From: Niveomyces insectorum RCEF 264
Lineage: Eukaryota; Ascomycota; Sordariomycetes; Hypocreales; Cordycipitaceae
Assembly: GCA_001636815.1 (NCBI GenBank)
Contig: AZHD01000017.1
Location: forward strand, 527,944 to 591,943
Direction: 5' to 3'
DNA length: 64,000 nt
In this document: positions 20,591 to 31,879 of the stretch, in pieces
Layout: each line of letters opens with the position of its first letter
How positions within the stretch are numbered: the first letter of the stretch is position 1
Position numbers and translations under genes: made by a program
The notes under the pieces: generated by a model
The model's input: the letters and a program-made list of their open reading frames with translations, nothing else
Told to the model about the DNA's origin: nothing
The model's database searches: none

Positions 20591-23500
20591 GGTGTGTGTG
20601 TGATGTGATGTGCGAACCTAACGCGTTGTGTTTTCTGGGTACGCGGGTGATTTTGCAGCTTCACGGCTTTGCAAAGCCCGAGCCGGACACAAAATGTGGA
20701 AGTAGAACAGGCTAAATAGCTGTTGCGGCGGCCCTCCCGGGAAGAAAGAAAACAGGGTTACACGCTTGCACAATCGTGTGTAGAACGACCTCGATTCGCT
20801 GCTGTTGCTGTCCTGTCTCGTGGTCCATGCTGTCGGCTTTTGATGCGACCTCACGCGTCCTTTATACCACACTCAAAGGCCACTGGCATTCTCCTGTGTT
20901 GCCTCCCCTCCCTTCTTCTCGGGAAGAGTTACAGTCATTTTTCCTTTCCTCTCCGAATTTTGGTTTCCTTCCCGCCTGGCAGGCCCGTCTTGAATTCCTC
21001 CCTGGACCTCCCGTGTCTCAAGGTCTGCGATGGTGCAATCGGTGATGTGATGCATCCCCGGGTTAGTTTATTACCATTTTCCTTCCCAAAGGTAACCAAA
21101 GTACAGGCTAGCACATGTAGTGTTGTGACAGAAACCGAAGAAAGAAACCCCGGGCGGGCCTTTTAAGTTTCTAGTTTGTTGAAGTCCGGGACTACTTGGC
21201 AAAAGGCGGAAGAATAGGGGGGCAAAATGGGGCCAATGCGACGAACACGCACAACGAGCTTCCTCATCCGGTAGTGAGCGCCGTCTTCCGCTGCCCGTTC
21301 GCCTTACGAAGCTCGGATGGCGATTGCTCTTCTTGAGGCCGTTGGCCCACGGTTAAACGAATCCTTCTACAGCGTCGACGACGCACTGCATCCAAAGTAA
21401 TAGGCCAGCAACAATGACGACGATGAAAACACGTGCATCCGTACGAAGTGCACTGGAACAAGACGCAGCAAATGGGTGTTGGCTTTTGCACGAAAAAACG
21501 GCCTATCCCGTTGGTCAAGGCTTTTTACGGTCTTGAAGATCGTCGCCACCCGCATACCACATGTGCCTTCAGAATGAGAACCAGAAAAAAAATTTGATAA
21601 AAAAGGTGGAAAAATAAAATAACCCCTTTCTTTTCACGACAAAACTCGTATTGGCGTCGTTGACGTGCTCGCTCTGTCCCACAAATCAAGGCTCTAAACG
21701 TTGAATTTCCTGGGCTGTGCCGTTGGCAAACACCCCATGGATGCATCCACAAATGCACACCTTCGTTGCATGGCTCTATGGGTGGTCGTAAAATCCCAGC
21801 AACATAATGCTACGTGCAGGGTCACTCGGCAATCTCGCCTCTGGGCTTATTTCCCTTTGATGTTATGTAATAAAAAATGCGCATTAAAATTGGTTGGAGT
21901 TAAACAGCCATGTTCCGGGAATCAGTGAAGAAAAAATAAAGAGACGAGAGCGAAGAAATAAAGCTCATTCCATGGCACAAAATATCTTTCTCCTACACAC
22001 CGCGAGCGACCATCTACCAATAGAGACAAACAAAGCGCCGCGGCGGCGATCCTCCCGTGGATGGCCGCATCCCGACAAGTTCAAGGCGTAATTTTGTGGC
22101 GGTCATCGAAGAAGTTCACGCGACGCGTGCAGTGCGGCGTAATTGAAAGCCACGTCCCATTAAAACACCGGCGATTCCGCTGCAGAAGAGGCACGGCACA
22201 GGAAGGAGGAGGCGTAGTAAGCGGAGGTGACAGTAGAAAGGAATGATCATTGTTTTGCAAAAATAAGGTACTAAGTACATCATAAGCCTTTTTGTGCAAG
22301 TTGTAATTCGTACCCCGTAATGCTCTTGAACACCCTTTAAAGGCCAGGCTCCCCTGCTCCTACCACGCGTCAACGTCTAAGTGCATCCGCCGTGAGACGC
22401 TTCACGAAGTACAAAGTACGCTGGATATTAAGTGTAGTTGTATTAAAAATGCCTACGTCCACTGAAAGGCCAGGACACGCAGAGTAATATGGCGCATTTG
22501 CATTCCATGGGCGGCATTTGCAAGCCGTATCTTGCCTTCGTGCCTTTTTTCCTCGATCCCCGAAAACACGACGTAGCACTCCGTATATAACTTACAGAGG
22601 TAGTACCCTCTCGTGGGGGACATATAAACGTTGTTACAGTACGCCAATTACCAAGAAGCGCTGCACCATCAAGGAACTGGAATAGCGTTATGCGGCACGG
22701 CTGACCCGTTCCTTCAGGGCGTTACCCGAGAAGGAAGGACAAGTGCTTATGGGTGCGGTCTGGGGTAGCGCCGTGCTTGTCAGTTGTTTGTTCATGGGTG
22801 ACTCGTGTATGTACCTCCAACACATCCGACGTACCTCGTACCCGTCACGCAATCTGCCCAGCCTTTCTCCTCAGAGCTTAGTCCCGGTCTTCCCACAGTC
22901 CAAACAAAGCTTCTTTTCCTATTTTAGCTTAAGGCTGCGTTGCCCTTTTGGTTTTTGTTCTTTATTTCCCTTTGCGTATTTCACGTTAACGCGAATGGCG
23001 CAGCTCTCTCTTTTAGTTCTTGAGACGACCAACCCTGCTTGATCGAGATTGTAGCACTTTTCGAAATACACGACCTCAATCGGCTGTTGTGACCATAAGC
23101 TTTTCAATCCGCCACACCTGTGCCGCAAGAAACGCGTCAATGTGCACCATCTCTAGAAACGGCCGTGTGGGCAAATGTGTCTTTACGGCCGTTCATATTA
23201 CTGTACGTAAAAAGAAAGCTTGAGCTCTAAACTGCGAAAACGAATCCCGAGGGGGGCGACATGCGAAGTGAACCGAAGCGATCCCGAGCCCGGCCTCCTT
23301 TTTATTTTTTTCAAACGCCGACCGCAACCGCGGCCCGGAATTTGTTGCACAGAAAAATAAAGGCCTGGCATCTTATCGTACCAGTATGCTGATTTGCAAC
23401 TTGCCCGTGGCGCTTTTTTGTCGGCCTGAGGCTCGTCGCTGAACACAGTTATCAGAGTCCGTTCCCGCGGGTCGCTGCCCCCGTAAGTTTGCGTTAGAGT

Positions 23501-24621
23501 TGTAGGGGAAGGCCAGCTTGCAGAAGGGGAATGAACGCAGTGAAACGATAACGGATTCTCAAAAAAGCCACGTTGTAGGAGTTACCTCTGTGAAAGTGAC
23601 CCAGCGTCATGTTCTTCTTGAACTCGGTGCACATTGTAAAAACATCAGACGGAGACGAGCATCCGCGGGTCCACGGTATCCACCGCTGAGGTTTTCATTG
23701 GAATTTGGCTTGCAGCGAACTCTGTGGCTCCTCGACTGGGAATCCAGGATGCAATGTGTAGGATAATTAAACGAATAAATACATCAAATACCACCGTAAG
23801 AACTTGTCCGTTCTTTGATCTCAAATGCTGTGCTCGAGGTTTGCAACCCTGCGGGCGTCCATATGCAGTCCCACGGCATTTACAACATTGCCCAGGACGC
23901 AAGTGGTTATCGGCGTTGGATTTGGGCCGAAGTGAGCAAGTTTCCGACGACCAGCTCGGAGAGTATTCGAAGTCTCCGACGCCACCCAACCCCTTTGTCT
24001 ACATCTGCAACACACCTCGTCAGCCTTGAACTTTGCTTTTCACGCAGTCTGCCCGATGCTTCCCCACTTAAAAAAGTATATCTCCGCCTACTCTCCCGTC
24101 CCGACAGAGACGGCTCAAGCTGCGGTCCGAGACACTTTTCGCAAGATTGCCCGCCCATTAAGTTAACCGTTGGCTGATTTTTTTTTTCTCTTTACGAAAC
24201 GACCTAAGCCGGTAGTCTACTAGGCTTAAGTCCCGGCGCTTGCCCGTATAGGTAGTTCCAACTTTAAGGTTTCAAGTTGGAGGCTCTGTTCCTAGCTCGT
24301 CATACGCCAGCTATTGTGATGTAGTTCGTTTTCATCGATGTAATACGGCTCGCTGCACACCACCCGAATTGCTCTGAAACCTGAAGCCCGGACGAAAATG
24401 ACTGACGTAAATTTGTTTTTGGAAATCCCACCCTCGAGTTCGTCCGAGTGCAGATCGCCGGGGCTGCGATGCTGAAAGCCCCTGGGAAAAAAAATCTCTC
24501 CGAAAAGCCTCCGGCCATCCGGGTGCAAACCATCCGTATAAAGCGGCCTACGTGCACCACAGAACTTTTCCTCGCCCAACTCCCTCCATTGCTCATAAAC
24601 AACTCACCAACGTCTCACACC
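20591..24621. other. Four-kilobase divergent intergenic region
   Basis: The OPT gene leaves to the left and an MFS gene to the right. Composition is normal, not RIP-like. I inspected the frames of 60-150 codons on both strands; none shows a domain, a plausible splice model or a codon pattern distinct from its shadows. The region near the OPT start has a short GT run, and there are several pyrimidine-rich stretches compatible with long 5' leaders. A non-coding RNA or a very diverged small gene cannot be excluded. Confidence 0.5.
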
Positions 24622-26458
24622 ATGGCAAAAGCAGAGATTGCTGAAATCGCGCCAGCAGCGCCCCGTCCTCGCGCCTCTTGGCGGCGGCATTTGCCGCCGT
24701 ACCAGGTCGGCGCACGCATCGGCGAAACGGCGGACCGGAACCTCGTCCTGTTCACGACCACCCTCGTCAACTTTCTCGACCTATTCCAGCTCTCGGCGGT
24801 TCTCTTCGCCCTGCCGGACATTGAAAAGTCTCTGGCCTTCTCGTCCCAGGATGCGAATTGGGTGCTGGTCGTCTACAGCATTACGTTTGCCGCCTTGCTG
24901 TTGATCGGAGGCCAGGTTGGGCAATATCTGGGCCTCGAGACGACTTTCATGGCGGGCACGGCAATTCTCACCGTCTCCAACATTCTCAACGCGGCCGCAC
25001 CGAACAAGGCTGCTCTGCTCGCCGGCCGAACCATCTCGGGTATTGGCGCGGGCTTGACAGTAGGTGGTCTCTTGTTGCACCCGTGTTTTGCTGTTCATCT
25101 TGTTCTTCAGCTTTTGGGGATATGCAGCCTTCTGTTCCTATCTTGTCCTGCATTGCTTTTGGCTAACCATCGTCTTGTGCAGGCCCCCAACGGTCTCGCC
25201 ATCATCAGCCGAACCTTTCCCGATGGCCCGTCACGCAACCGAGCTCTGGCCATTTACACTGCGTGTGCACCCCTAGGCTCCACCATCGGCACCATCGTCG
25301 GCTCTCTTTTAACCTGTACGGAAGCTTTTTGACTTGCATCGCCTTCTTACACTGCTCTGACTAACGCCCACGTATAGCCTCGCCCGTCGGATGGCGCTCC
25401 ATATTCTGGGTCTGCATTATTTTGACGGGGTTGGCCTTGGTCTCGGCGTGCCTTTTCCTGCCCAAGTTCCAGAGAACAACCGACGTGAAGATTGACGTCC
25501 TCGGTACCGTCGTGTTCACGGTGGGCATCGCACTGCTCGTTTACGGCGTCAACGACGGCCAGCGTGCCGGCTGGCGGTCGGCGTCAGTGCTCGTCGGCGT
25601 CATCATCGGCGCCTGCGTGTGCATCGCGCTGGTTCTTGTCGAGATGAAGGCAACCAATCCGGCGATCCCCCGCTACGTCTGGACCTCGGTGCCGCTGGGC
25701 CTCATGATGTTTGCCGTGCTGGCCTTTGGCGGCAGCTTCAGTGCCTGGTTCTTTGTCGTCACGCAGTTGTGCGTTAACCAGCTCGGCTACACGCCTGTGC
25801 TCACGGCCGTGTATCTTTTGGTGCGTATCTCTTGCCTCGTTGCTACGATTCTATGCGAAAAGAAAAATCGCTCTAATGACCCAAACAGCCCGGCGCGTTC
25901 TCCGCCATCGCCAGTGGCGCGCTCTCGGCACCCATGGTCAAGTACCTGAGCGAAAAAGGCACGCTGGTGTTCGGGCTCACGCTCACTGCCTGTGGTGCCG
26001 TGGCGTGGGCATTTGCCACGCCCGAGCGTGCGGGTGGCACGGGCCACGGCGGCGGCTACTGGTACGCGATTGTGTGCGCCATTCTATTCGTCTGCGGCAG
26101 TCCGCTGGCCATGGTGCCCGTCCAGAGCATCATGCTCCGCCACGTCGAACAAGGGAGCCACGCGGTGGCCGCCGCTCTGTTCAACACGGCGTACCAGGTC
26201 GGTGCCAGCGTCCTCCTGGCAGGCTCCAACGCCCTGATGAACGCGCACACGGAGACAGTCGACGGCGTGCCGGTCATCGGCGTGGATGGCTACCGCAACG
26301 CCTTCTGGCTGCTCACGGGCGTGCTGGGCGCAGGCGCCTTGCTCATTGCCGCCTGTTACTGGCCGAAGGAGGCAAAGGACACCGTGCCGAAAGCCCCTTC
26401 GCAGGTGAACGAGCCGCTGGGACAAGAGGAGCATGAATCGGGAGCTGCGTCTGTTTGA
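24622..26458 (+). CDS. MFS drug:proton antiporter-2 (DHA2)-type transporter
   Basis: Four exons, 24622-25059, 25183-25315, 25378-25820 and 25889-26458, encode about 527 residues. The introns of 123, 62 and 68 bases have clear branch sites (CTAAC, CTAATGAC), and the phases close. The first membrane segment is VLFTTTLVNFLDLFQLSAVLF. The loop between helices 2 and 3 has a degenerate motif A (GGQVGQYLGLETTFMAG). Helix 5 has the antiporter motif C-like stretch RTISGIGAGLT-APNGLAIIS across the first intron. Later helices follow the 14-helix DHA2 plan, with a short hydrophilic C-terminus. Relatives export drugs, toxins or amino-acid-like compounds across the plasma membrane. No biosynthetic neighbour identifies a substrate. 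Confidence 0.9.
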
Positions 26459-26848
26459 AATCTACGTCTCTTTTATGTTTGTTTTTCTTTCTAGCTAGTT
26501 GTGGATGTTGAAAATATGTTTTCATGAATACCAAGAGCTGGCATGTGTGTGATTTAACTCTCAAATGTGCTCTGCCGTACAAATCCAATGATCGCGTTGT
26601 AGCCCCGCGGCTGCACATGATTAGGCAACAACATCCCAGGCAACCGTTGGCTTTTTCCTGCCATTTCTTAAGCACCATGCGCGACTTACGACTCGCCGGT
26701 CGACAGAAACAACCGTTGCCACTTATAAGTACGGCCGGTCGTCGTCTAGCACACGATCTGCTTTGCCCAATCGATTTTTTTTTCCATCTCCCAAGTCTGT
26801 CTTCTCATCCGGCTAACATATCAGACAAAGAGGCAGACAGGAACAAGA

Positions 26849-28706
26849 ATGGCAGACCCGGCCACTGCTTTTGCCCTCCTCCCAGAGCTCGTGCGCCTGT
26901 TGGCAGAGCAGGTGAGCTTGCACGTCATTTTGTTCCAGCTGCGTCCCTTTACAACGCTCACTCTTCCCTAGGTTCGAGGTCGCAAGCAGCTGGCTATGCT
27001 GCGCCTCACGAACTGGACCTTCGCAGCCGCCATCACGCCCATCCTGTTCTACGACCTACAGGTGGGAAGAGGGAACGCCCGGCGGCTGTATGACCGCGAG
27101 AACTGCGAGCTCTTTCGTTACGTCCGGAAGCTCACGATTAGTCCCGAACGCGTTTACTTCGACATTCACAAGCCGGTGCGGTGGTTGTTGCCCAAGCTGC
27201 CGAACCTGGAAAGTTTCGCGTGAGCATGACCACATCCCCGTCCTTCTTGTTGTATGAGCTGTGTGCAGACAGACCAATCCAAAACACGGCCTTAGATGGT
27301 ACGATGCGCCTTTGGAAGCGGCGACGCTTCGTGTTCTACACGAATGTTGCCCCCATATTAAAGCGATCCACGTCACGTTCCCAGCGACTTTGGGTTCAGG
27401 AAGGATGGGAGTCCTGAATATCATGGAATATCTGGCTGCTGGCGACCCTGGAGAAGACGACTCACGGGTACCGTCAGCAATGGGACGTTACGGATGGCCA
27501 GACTTTACCGTGTTCACCGGCTTACAGGAGCTGTCGCTGCACAACCTCTACGAGCAGCTGCCCTGGTGGCGGTCCTGTCTCGTACAAGTACTGCGAAAGA
27601 ACGCGCGCAGTCTTCGGCACTTGGAGTTGTCGCTCTCACGCGCGACGCTCATTCAGTGCCACGAGCACCAGAGAAGGGACGCATTCATCAACTTCTTTGA
27701 CCGGCTCTGCGACGAATACGGGAGGGTTACGGCTTCGATCACTCCGCAAGGAGAAAGAGCAGCGACGGACGCAACGGAAACAGCACCGCCGCTACGCCTC
27801 CAACAGCTAAGACTGGGAATGGGCGTTTATCCGCACGTGCTTCGTTCGTTCATGAGACTGGCTGACCTTAACTATCTTCGGCACGTCCACATTGAGAACG
27901 CGAGCGTCGCTACCTACGATCTCAATGTCATCCCGATGTACGGATCCAGCGAGTACAGCGGAATCGCTTTTGACGCATTCCGGCCTGCCCTCTGCCCCAA
28001 CCTGCGCAGCTTTACCGTGGCACGCTACCGCAAGGAGGTGGAAGAGCTCTTTGACGCTGTGGAAGACCCGACATGGGCCCGGAAAGTAGCTGTCTCGTGC
28101 AAGCACATGGGCGACGGCTTTGAGCTGGCGACCCTTTTACGCCGCGCGGCTTCCGCGAACCGGCCATTTCCGCTGCACCTGCGCATGCTCGACCTCGATC
28201 TGCATCGCCGGAGTGTCCACCTGAACAACGACGAGGGTGACGCAGTGCCCTCTGCCGAGCAGGTCCTAGCCGACCTCGTCGCTGGAGACGACGGTGCGCT
28301 GGAGGGGCTCGCGGTGCGCATGCTGGACGACTACGAGGCGGCCGATTTCGAGGCAGAGGACTTTGAGTTTGGCCTCCAGAATTTTGATCTGCTCCTCACG
28401 GCCCTTCCCCGGCTGGTCAACCTCACCCAGCTTGCGCTCCAGCACAACTGCCCCGAGGACAACATGTCGTCGAAGCGGAAGCTGGTCGAATTGGCCGTTC
28501 TTCTGGCTACGGCCGCGCCGCGCTTGCGTTACGTCAAGATCTACCATTTTGGGTTTAGAATTTGGCGCGTCGGTGAAGGTGGTGGAGACGTTCGGCTGGA
28601 GGAAATGGACGATCGGGAGCTCGGAGACGTCGAGCTTTTCCACAATAGCGTTTGGCATCCGCAAGCAACCTGTGCTCCTCTCGCCCGCTTCGGAAGGCGT
28701 TATTGA
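26849..28706 (+). CDS. F-box/LRR-like protein, function unknown
   Basis: Three exons, 26849-26911, 26972-27219 and 27269-28706, encode about 582 residues. The introns are 60 and 49 bases (donor GTGAGC in both) and remove in-frame stops. The N-terminus (ALLPELVRLLAEQVRGRK) looks like a shortened, degenerate F-box helix pair. The rest is a run of irregular leucine-rich repeats: LPKLPNLESF, FTGLQELSLHNL, LRHLELSLSRATL, LRLQQLRLGMG, LNYLRHVHIENASV, LVNLTQLALQHN. Such proteins are usually substrate adaptors of SCF ubiquitin ligases, but the F-box is weak, so the role is inference. It is tandem with the preceding MFS gene, 390 bases apart; that gap contains nothing else. Confidence 0.75.
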
Positions 28707-30534
28707 GATTTTGGGAATATGTTAAACGCGAGTGTCCGACTGGACAGAGTCATGTACGATATGAACCCAGGAGCGGTATTTTTTGCCTTGTATGAGTGGA
28801 AAGTACGTTCTGCCTGTACTTTCTGCCTCTACGTTCCTGAGGCCAGAGATAATGCCGCCGAAAAGCACCCGAAAAGTGTTTGCAGACACTGCTTTCGAAA
28901 CCTTCCAGGCCTACATTCTGCCACGGTCTGGTCAACAAGACAATGAGCCGCCGCCCTGAAGGTCTTCCGCAAGGACAATGCCTGGTACCCGAGGGCCAAG
29001 TGCTACGCTTCGAGATGCATCTCCATGACATCGTTTATACCGTTTTATTGTTAACGTCGCGCCTCGGTCTAGTGTTAAAGCTCCCATAACGCTGCCAAAC
29101 GTCGTCGGTCTTTCTTTTCACCATATTGACCAAGGCGGTGGCATTATCTTGGTACTCATCCACGCGATTGAGCGGTAGCAGCTCGTTCCGGAAGTCTTCC
29201 TCCGCTGCTCTTATTTTTTTGCACTCGTAGCCAACTGTAGTTGTTCCTCGTGAACGTCAGTGATGGCAAAGATACGCATCCGGTCCCCACGCAGCCTATT
29301 GAGCGTACTTAGCGCCGAATCTGTAATGTTGCGGGTGTCGTCCAATTGCTCGGTGCAAAGGAGCACTCCTCACAGCGCTTGCGCCGCCCGCGAATTGTAA
29401 CCGTTGAAGATGTTAACCAAACTGAAGTTTAGATTAGAAAGGCAAATGGGCGTATGATAGAATAATTAAAGAATAATGACTGAGAAGGGCATTTTTATTT
29501 TTATTTTTCATGTCTGGCAGCTGCTGCTCCTTCACGAATAGACATTCATAGTCCTGCTAACATACACCCTTTGAGTTCCCGTCCGAGCAAGTCTTAACAG
29601 GAAACGGCGCCAACAAAGCGGTGCTTTCATATTGGGGCAGCTGGAGTTTCCAGAAACACATCTTAATAACAAGATACTCGAACAAAATACACTTATGACA
29701 AATACGTCCCTTCGTCTACGTGAATTACGAGTGCATTATTATGATGTTGAGGAAGTGATGATAGAACGTCTGATAACAACATTGAAGTCATTGTTTACGT
29801 TACCCGCGGCATTAATGCTTGGAACCCACAGTGTAGGTAAATTTTGAAGGGAATATCAGCGTAGGTAGCCAAAGCACGCGCTGGTGTATTCTGTACACGA
29901 TGACCATGGCTGCAGTGTGAAACAAAAAACAAAAAACAACAAAAGAAGGAAATGGCCTCTGAGAGCAGCCTGCTAAATGAATTGATGCGTGTTTGCTATC
30001 AGCCAATATACCGTTTACTTATCAATGCCTTTATGTGATCAGCTTGCGTCTAGAGAGATCGTGATACCGAGGGAACGCTAACATTACGGCGACGTGACGT
30101 AAAAAAAAAAGGGGCCAGCCAAACCCAGGGACCGGGAACCCGAAAACTACGACGAAACGGGCCGCATATCATGTCCCCTGCATTTCACCTTACGTTTTCA
30201 CGCTGTGTTCTAGGGGGGGGCCGTTGCCTCATCAAACCCCCACGCCCGCACCAATAATGCAACCCCCAGGCGGCCACTCAAAGCTTCGCGATCAACGTCA
30301 CGTCATCTGTCGCGAAAAAGGTCTTATGGGTTAGGAGTACGAAAACCACAGCGTCTTGTCCATGAGCAGAAAATATATCAATCCCGTCCCCGGGTCCCCG
30401 GATAGTTCGATTGATCATGGATTGCATTTTGCTTTGCGGTTGCACAGAGTTATCATGGGAAAAGGAGGATCACGGAATCGGAACCACGAAAATCTTCTCG
30501 GGTATGGTAGCTGTGCTGCGGTGCAACGCGAAGC
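28707..30534. other. Intergenic region before the GPCR gene
   Basis: It contains a decayed coding fragment on the minus strand at about 29,060-29,440 (listed separately) and otherwise no supportable gene. The frame 29632-29847 (71 codons) has some protein character (LRELRVHYYDVEEVMIERL) but no start context or partner exon that I can defend. The last ~450 bases should include the GPCR promoter. Confidence 0.4.
29060..29440 (-). pseudogene. Decayed coding fragment, unassigned
   Basis: On the minus strand two frames in succession have protein character. The first is LDDTRNITDSALSTLNRLRG followed by DRMRIFAITDVHEEQLQLA. After a shift comes CKKIRAAEEDFRNELLPLNR followed by VDEYQDNATALVNMV. An in-frame TGA interrupts the first near its start. 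The residues look like an all-helical, coiled-coil-forming protein. I do not recognise a family and see no start or end, so I record it as a relic of a larger gene. Confidence 0.35.
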
Positions 30535-31879
30535 ATGGCGCTCTCAGCCGAACACCTCCGCGCCCTTGAAATCGTTGAGCGGTGCGCCTCAGCCCTCTCC
30601 ATCCTCGGCATCCTCACCGTCATCGTCACTTTTTTCTCGTCGCGGTACTTCCGAAACCCCATCGACCGCCTCATCCTCATCAATGCCTTTTACAACATCT
30701 TCGACATCACGGCCACCATGATCTCGCTCAGCGGGCCCAGCGCAGGGAATGGCTCGGCTTTGTGCCGGTTTCAGGGTTTCTTGATGCAAATGTAGGTGTT
30801 CCCTCACACTGTTGGCACACTCCACATCGAGCGAACACGACGCCACAACACTTATTAACCAGCGGGAATTCCCTTCCCACCCTCCCCCCCCCTTCTATAG
30901 GTTTCCGCTCGCAGACGTACTTTGGACCCTCGCCATGGCCTGGGACGTCTTTCTGATCGTATTTTATCAATATGACGCAAAGGCCCTGCGTATGCTGGAG
31001 CGGAAATACATTGCCGGAATTACCATCCTCACCTTTATCCCAGCCTTTGCTTTTATTTTCGTCCATACCGCAGAGAAGGGCCACATGTATGGCAGCGTGA
31101 CAGTACGTTTTCGTTCTTTCCTTCATTTTAAACCTGTCGCGCAATGAGTGTAGCTGACAGTAGTCCCCCCCTTCTTTTTCTTGACTGTCAGCTCTGGTGT
31201 GCCATCGCTCCCGATTGGATCCTCTTCCGCATCATATTTTACTACGGGCCTATATGGTATGTTGCTCCCTCCCTCATAAAAACCTATCTTCTTTTCGTGC
31301 AGCCCTGTCTTCTAACTTCCGATGCCACTTGGCATTTTTTTTCTGTCTCATAGGCTCGTCATCGTTATCGTCATGGTGCTTTATTGCCTCGTCGGCTGGA
31401 AAATCGTCAAGGGGAAGCGCGCACTCAAATCCGTTGAGGGCGACGTTATCCCCCTTGAGACCCGCTCTTCCGAGAAGGATTCTTCCGAGACTGGCCACGT
31501 CCAACCAAGACCGGGACCTGCGGGTACGCCTCGGTCACGCGACGGAACAGAATCTACCTCACCATTACGTCCACCCGACAGCTTACACATACACCACAAG
31601 TGGCAAGCCAGCCGGTCCGCCCTATCCTTGCGTCAATACATCCTCATGCCCGTCTTGTTTTTCGTTGTGCTGCTGGCCATCTGGGTGGCGCCGTCGACAA
31701 ATCGCGTGGCGTCGTTCGTCGATCCAAGCTACGTGTCGTTCCCGCTCTATCTCGCCGTTGGTTCGACCGGCTCGCTACGGGGATTCTGGAACGGCGTCGT
31801 TTTCATCACCGTGGGCATGCGGTCGCGGCAGAGTCAGAAACGGCTGGAGGAGAGGCGACCGTGGCGGCAACTACACTAA
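30535..31879 (+). CDS. cAMP-receptor-like / Git3-like G protein-coupled receptor
   Basis: Four exons, 30535-30791, 30901-31102, 31192-31256 and 31354-31879, encode about 349 residues. The introns of 109, 89 and 97 bases have GT donors and TAG/CAG acceptors, and the phase closes. The hydropathy pattern fits seven transmembrane helices. Helix 1 is ALSILGILTVIVTFF; helix 3 follows the conserved cysteine in CRFQGFLMQMFPLADVLWTL; KYIAGITILTFIPAFAFIF is helix 4. LWCAIAPDWILFRIIFYYGP leads into helix 5. A long Ser/Thr/Pro-rich third cytoplasmic loop separates helices 5 and 6, and the tail is short and basic. This is the class V fungal receptor group related to slime-mould cAR and yeast Git3, thought to sense nutrients and signal through G-alpha and cAMP. 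The ligand is unknown. Confidence 0.85.

Noticed and set aside
19550..20608. Plus-strand 352-codon frame opposite OPT exon 1
   Set aside because: Arg/Gln/Val-rich shadow of the transporter's coding strand with no start context or domain.
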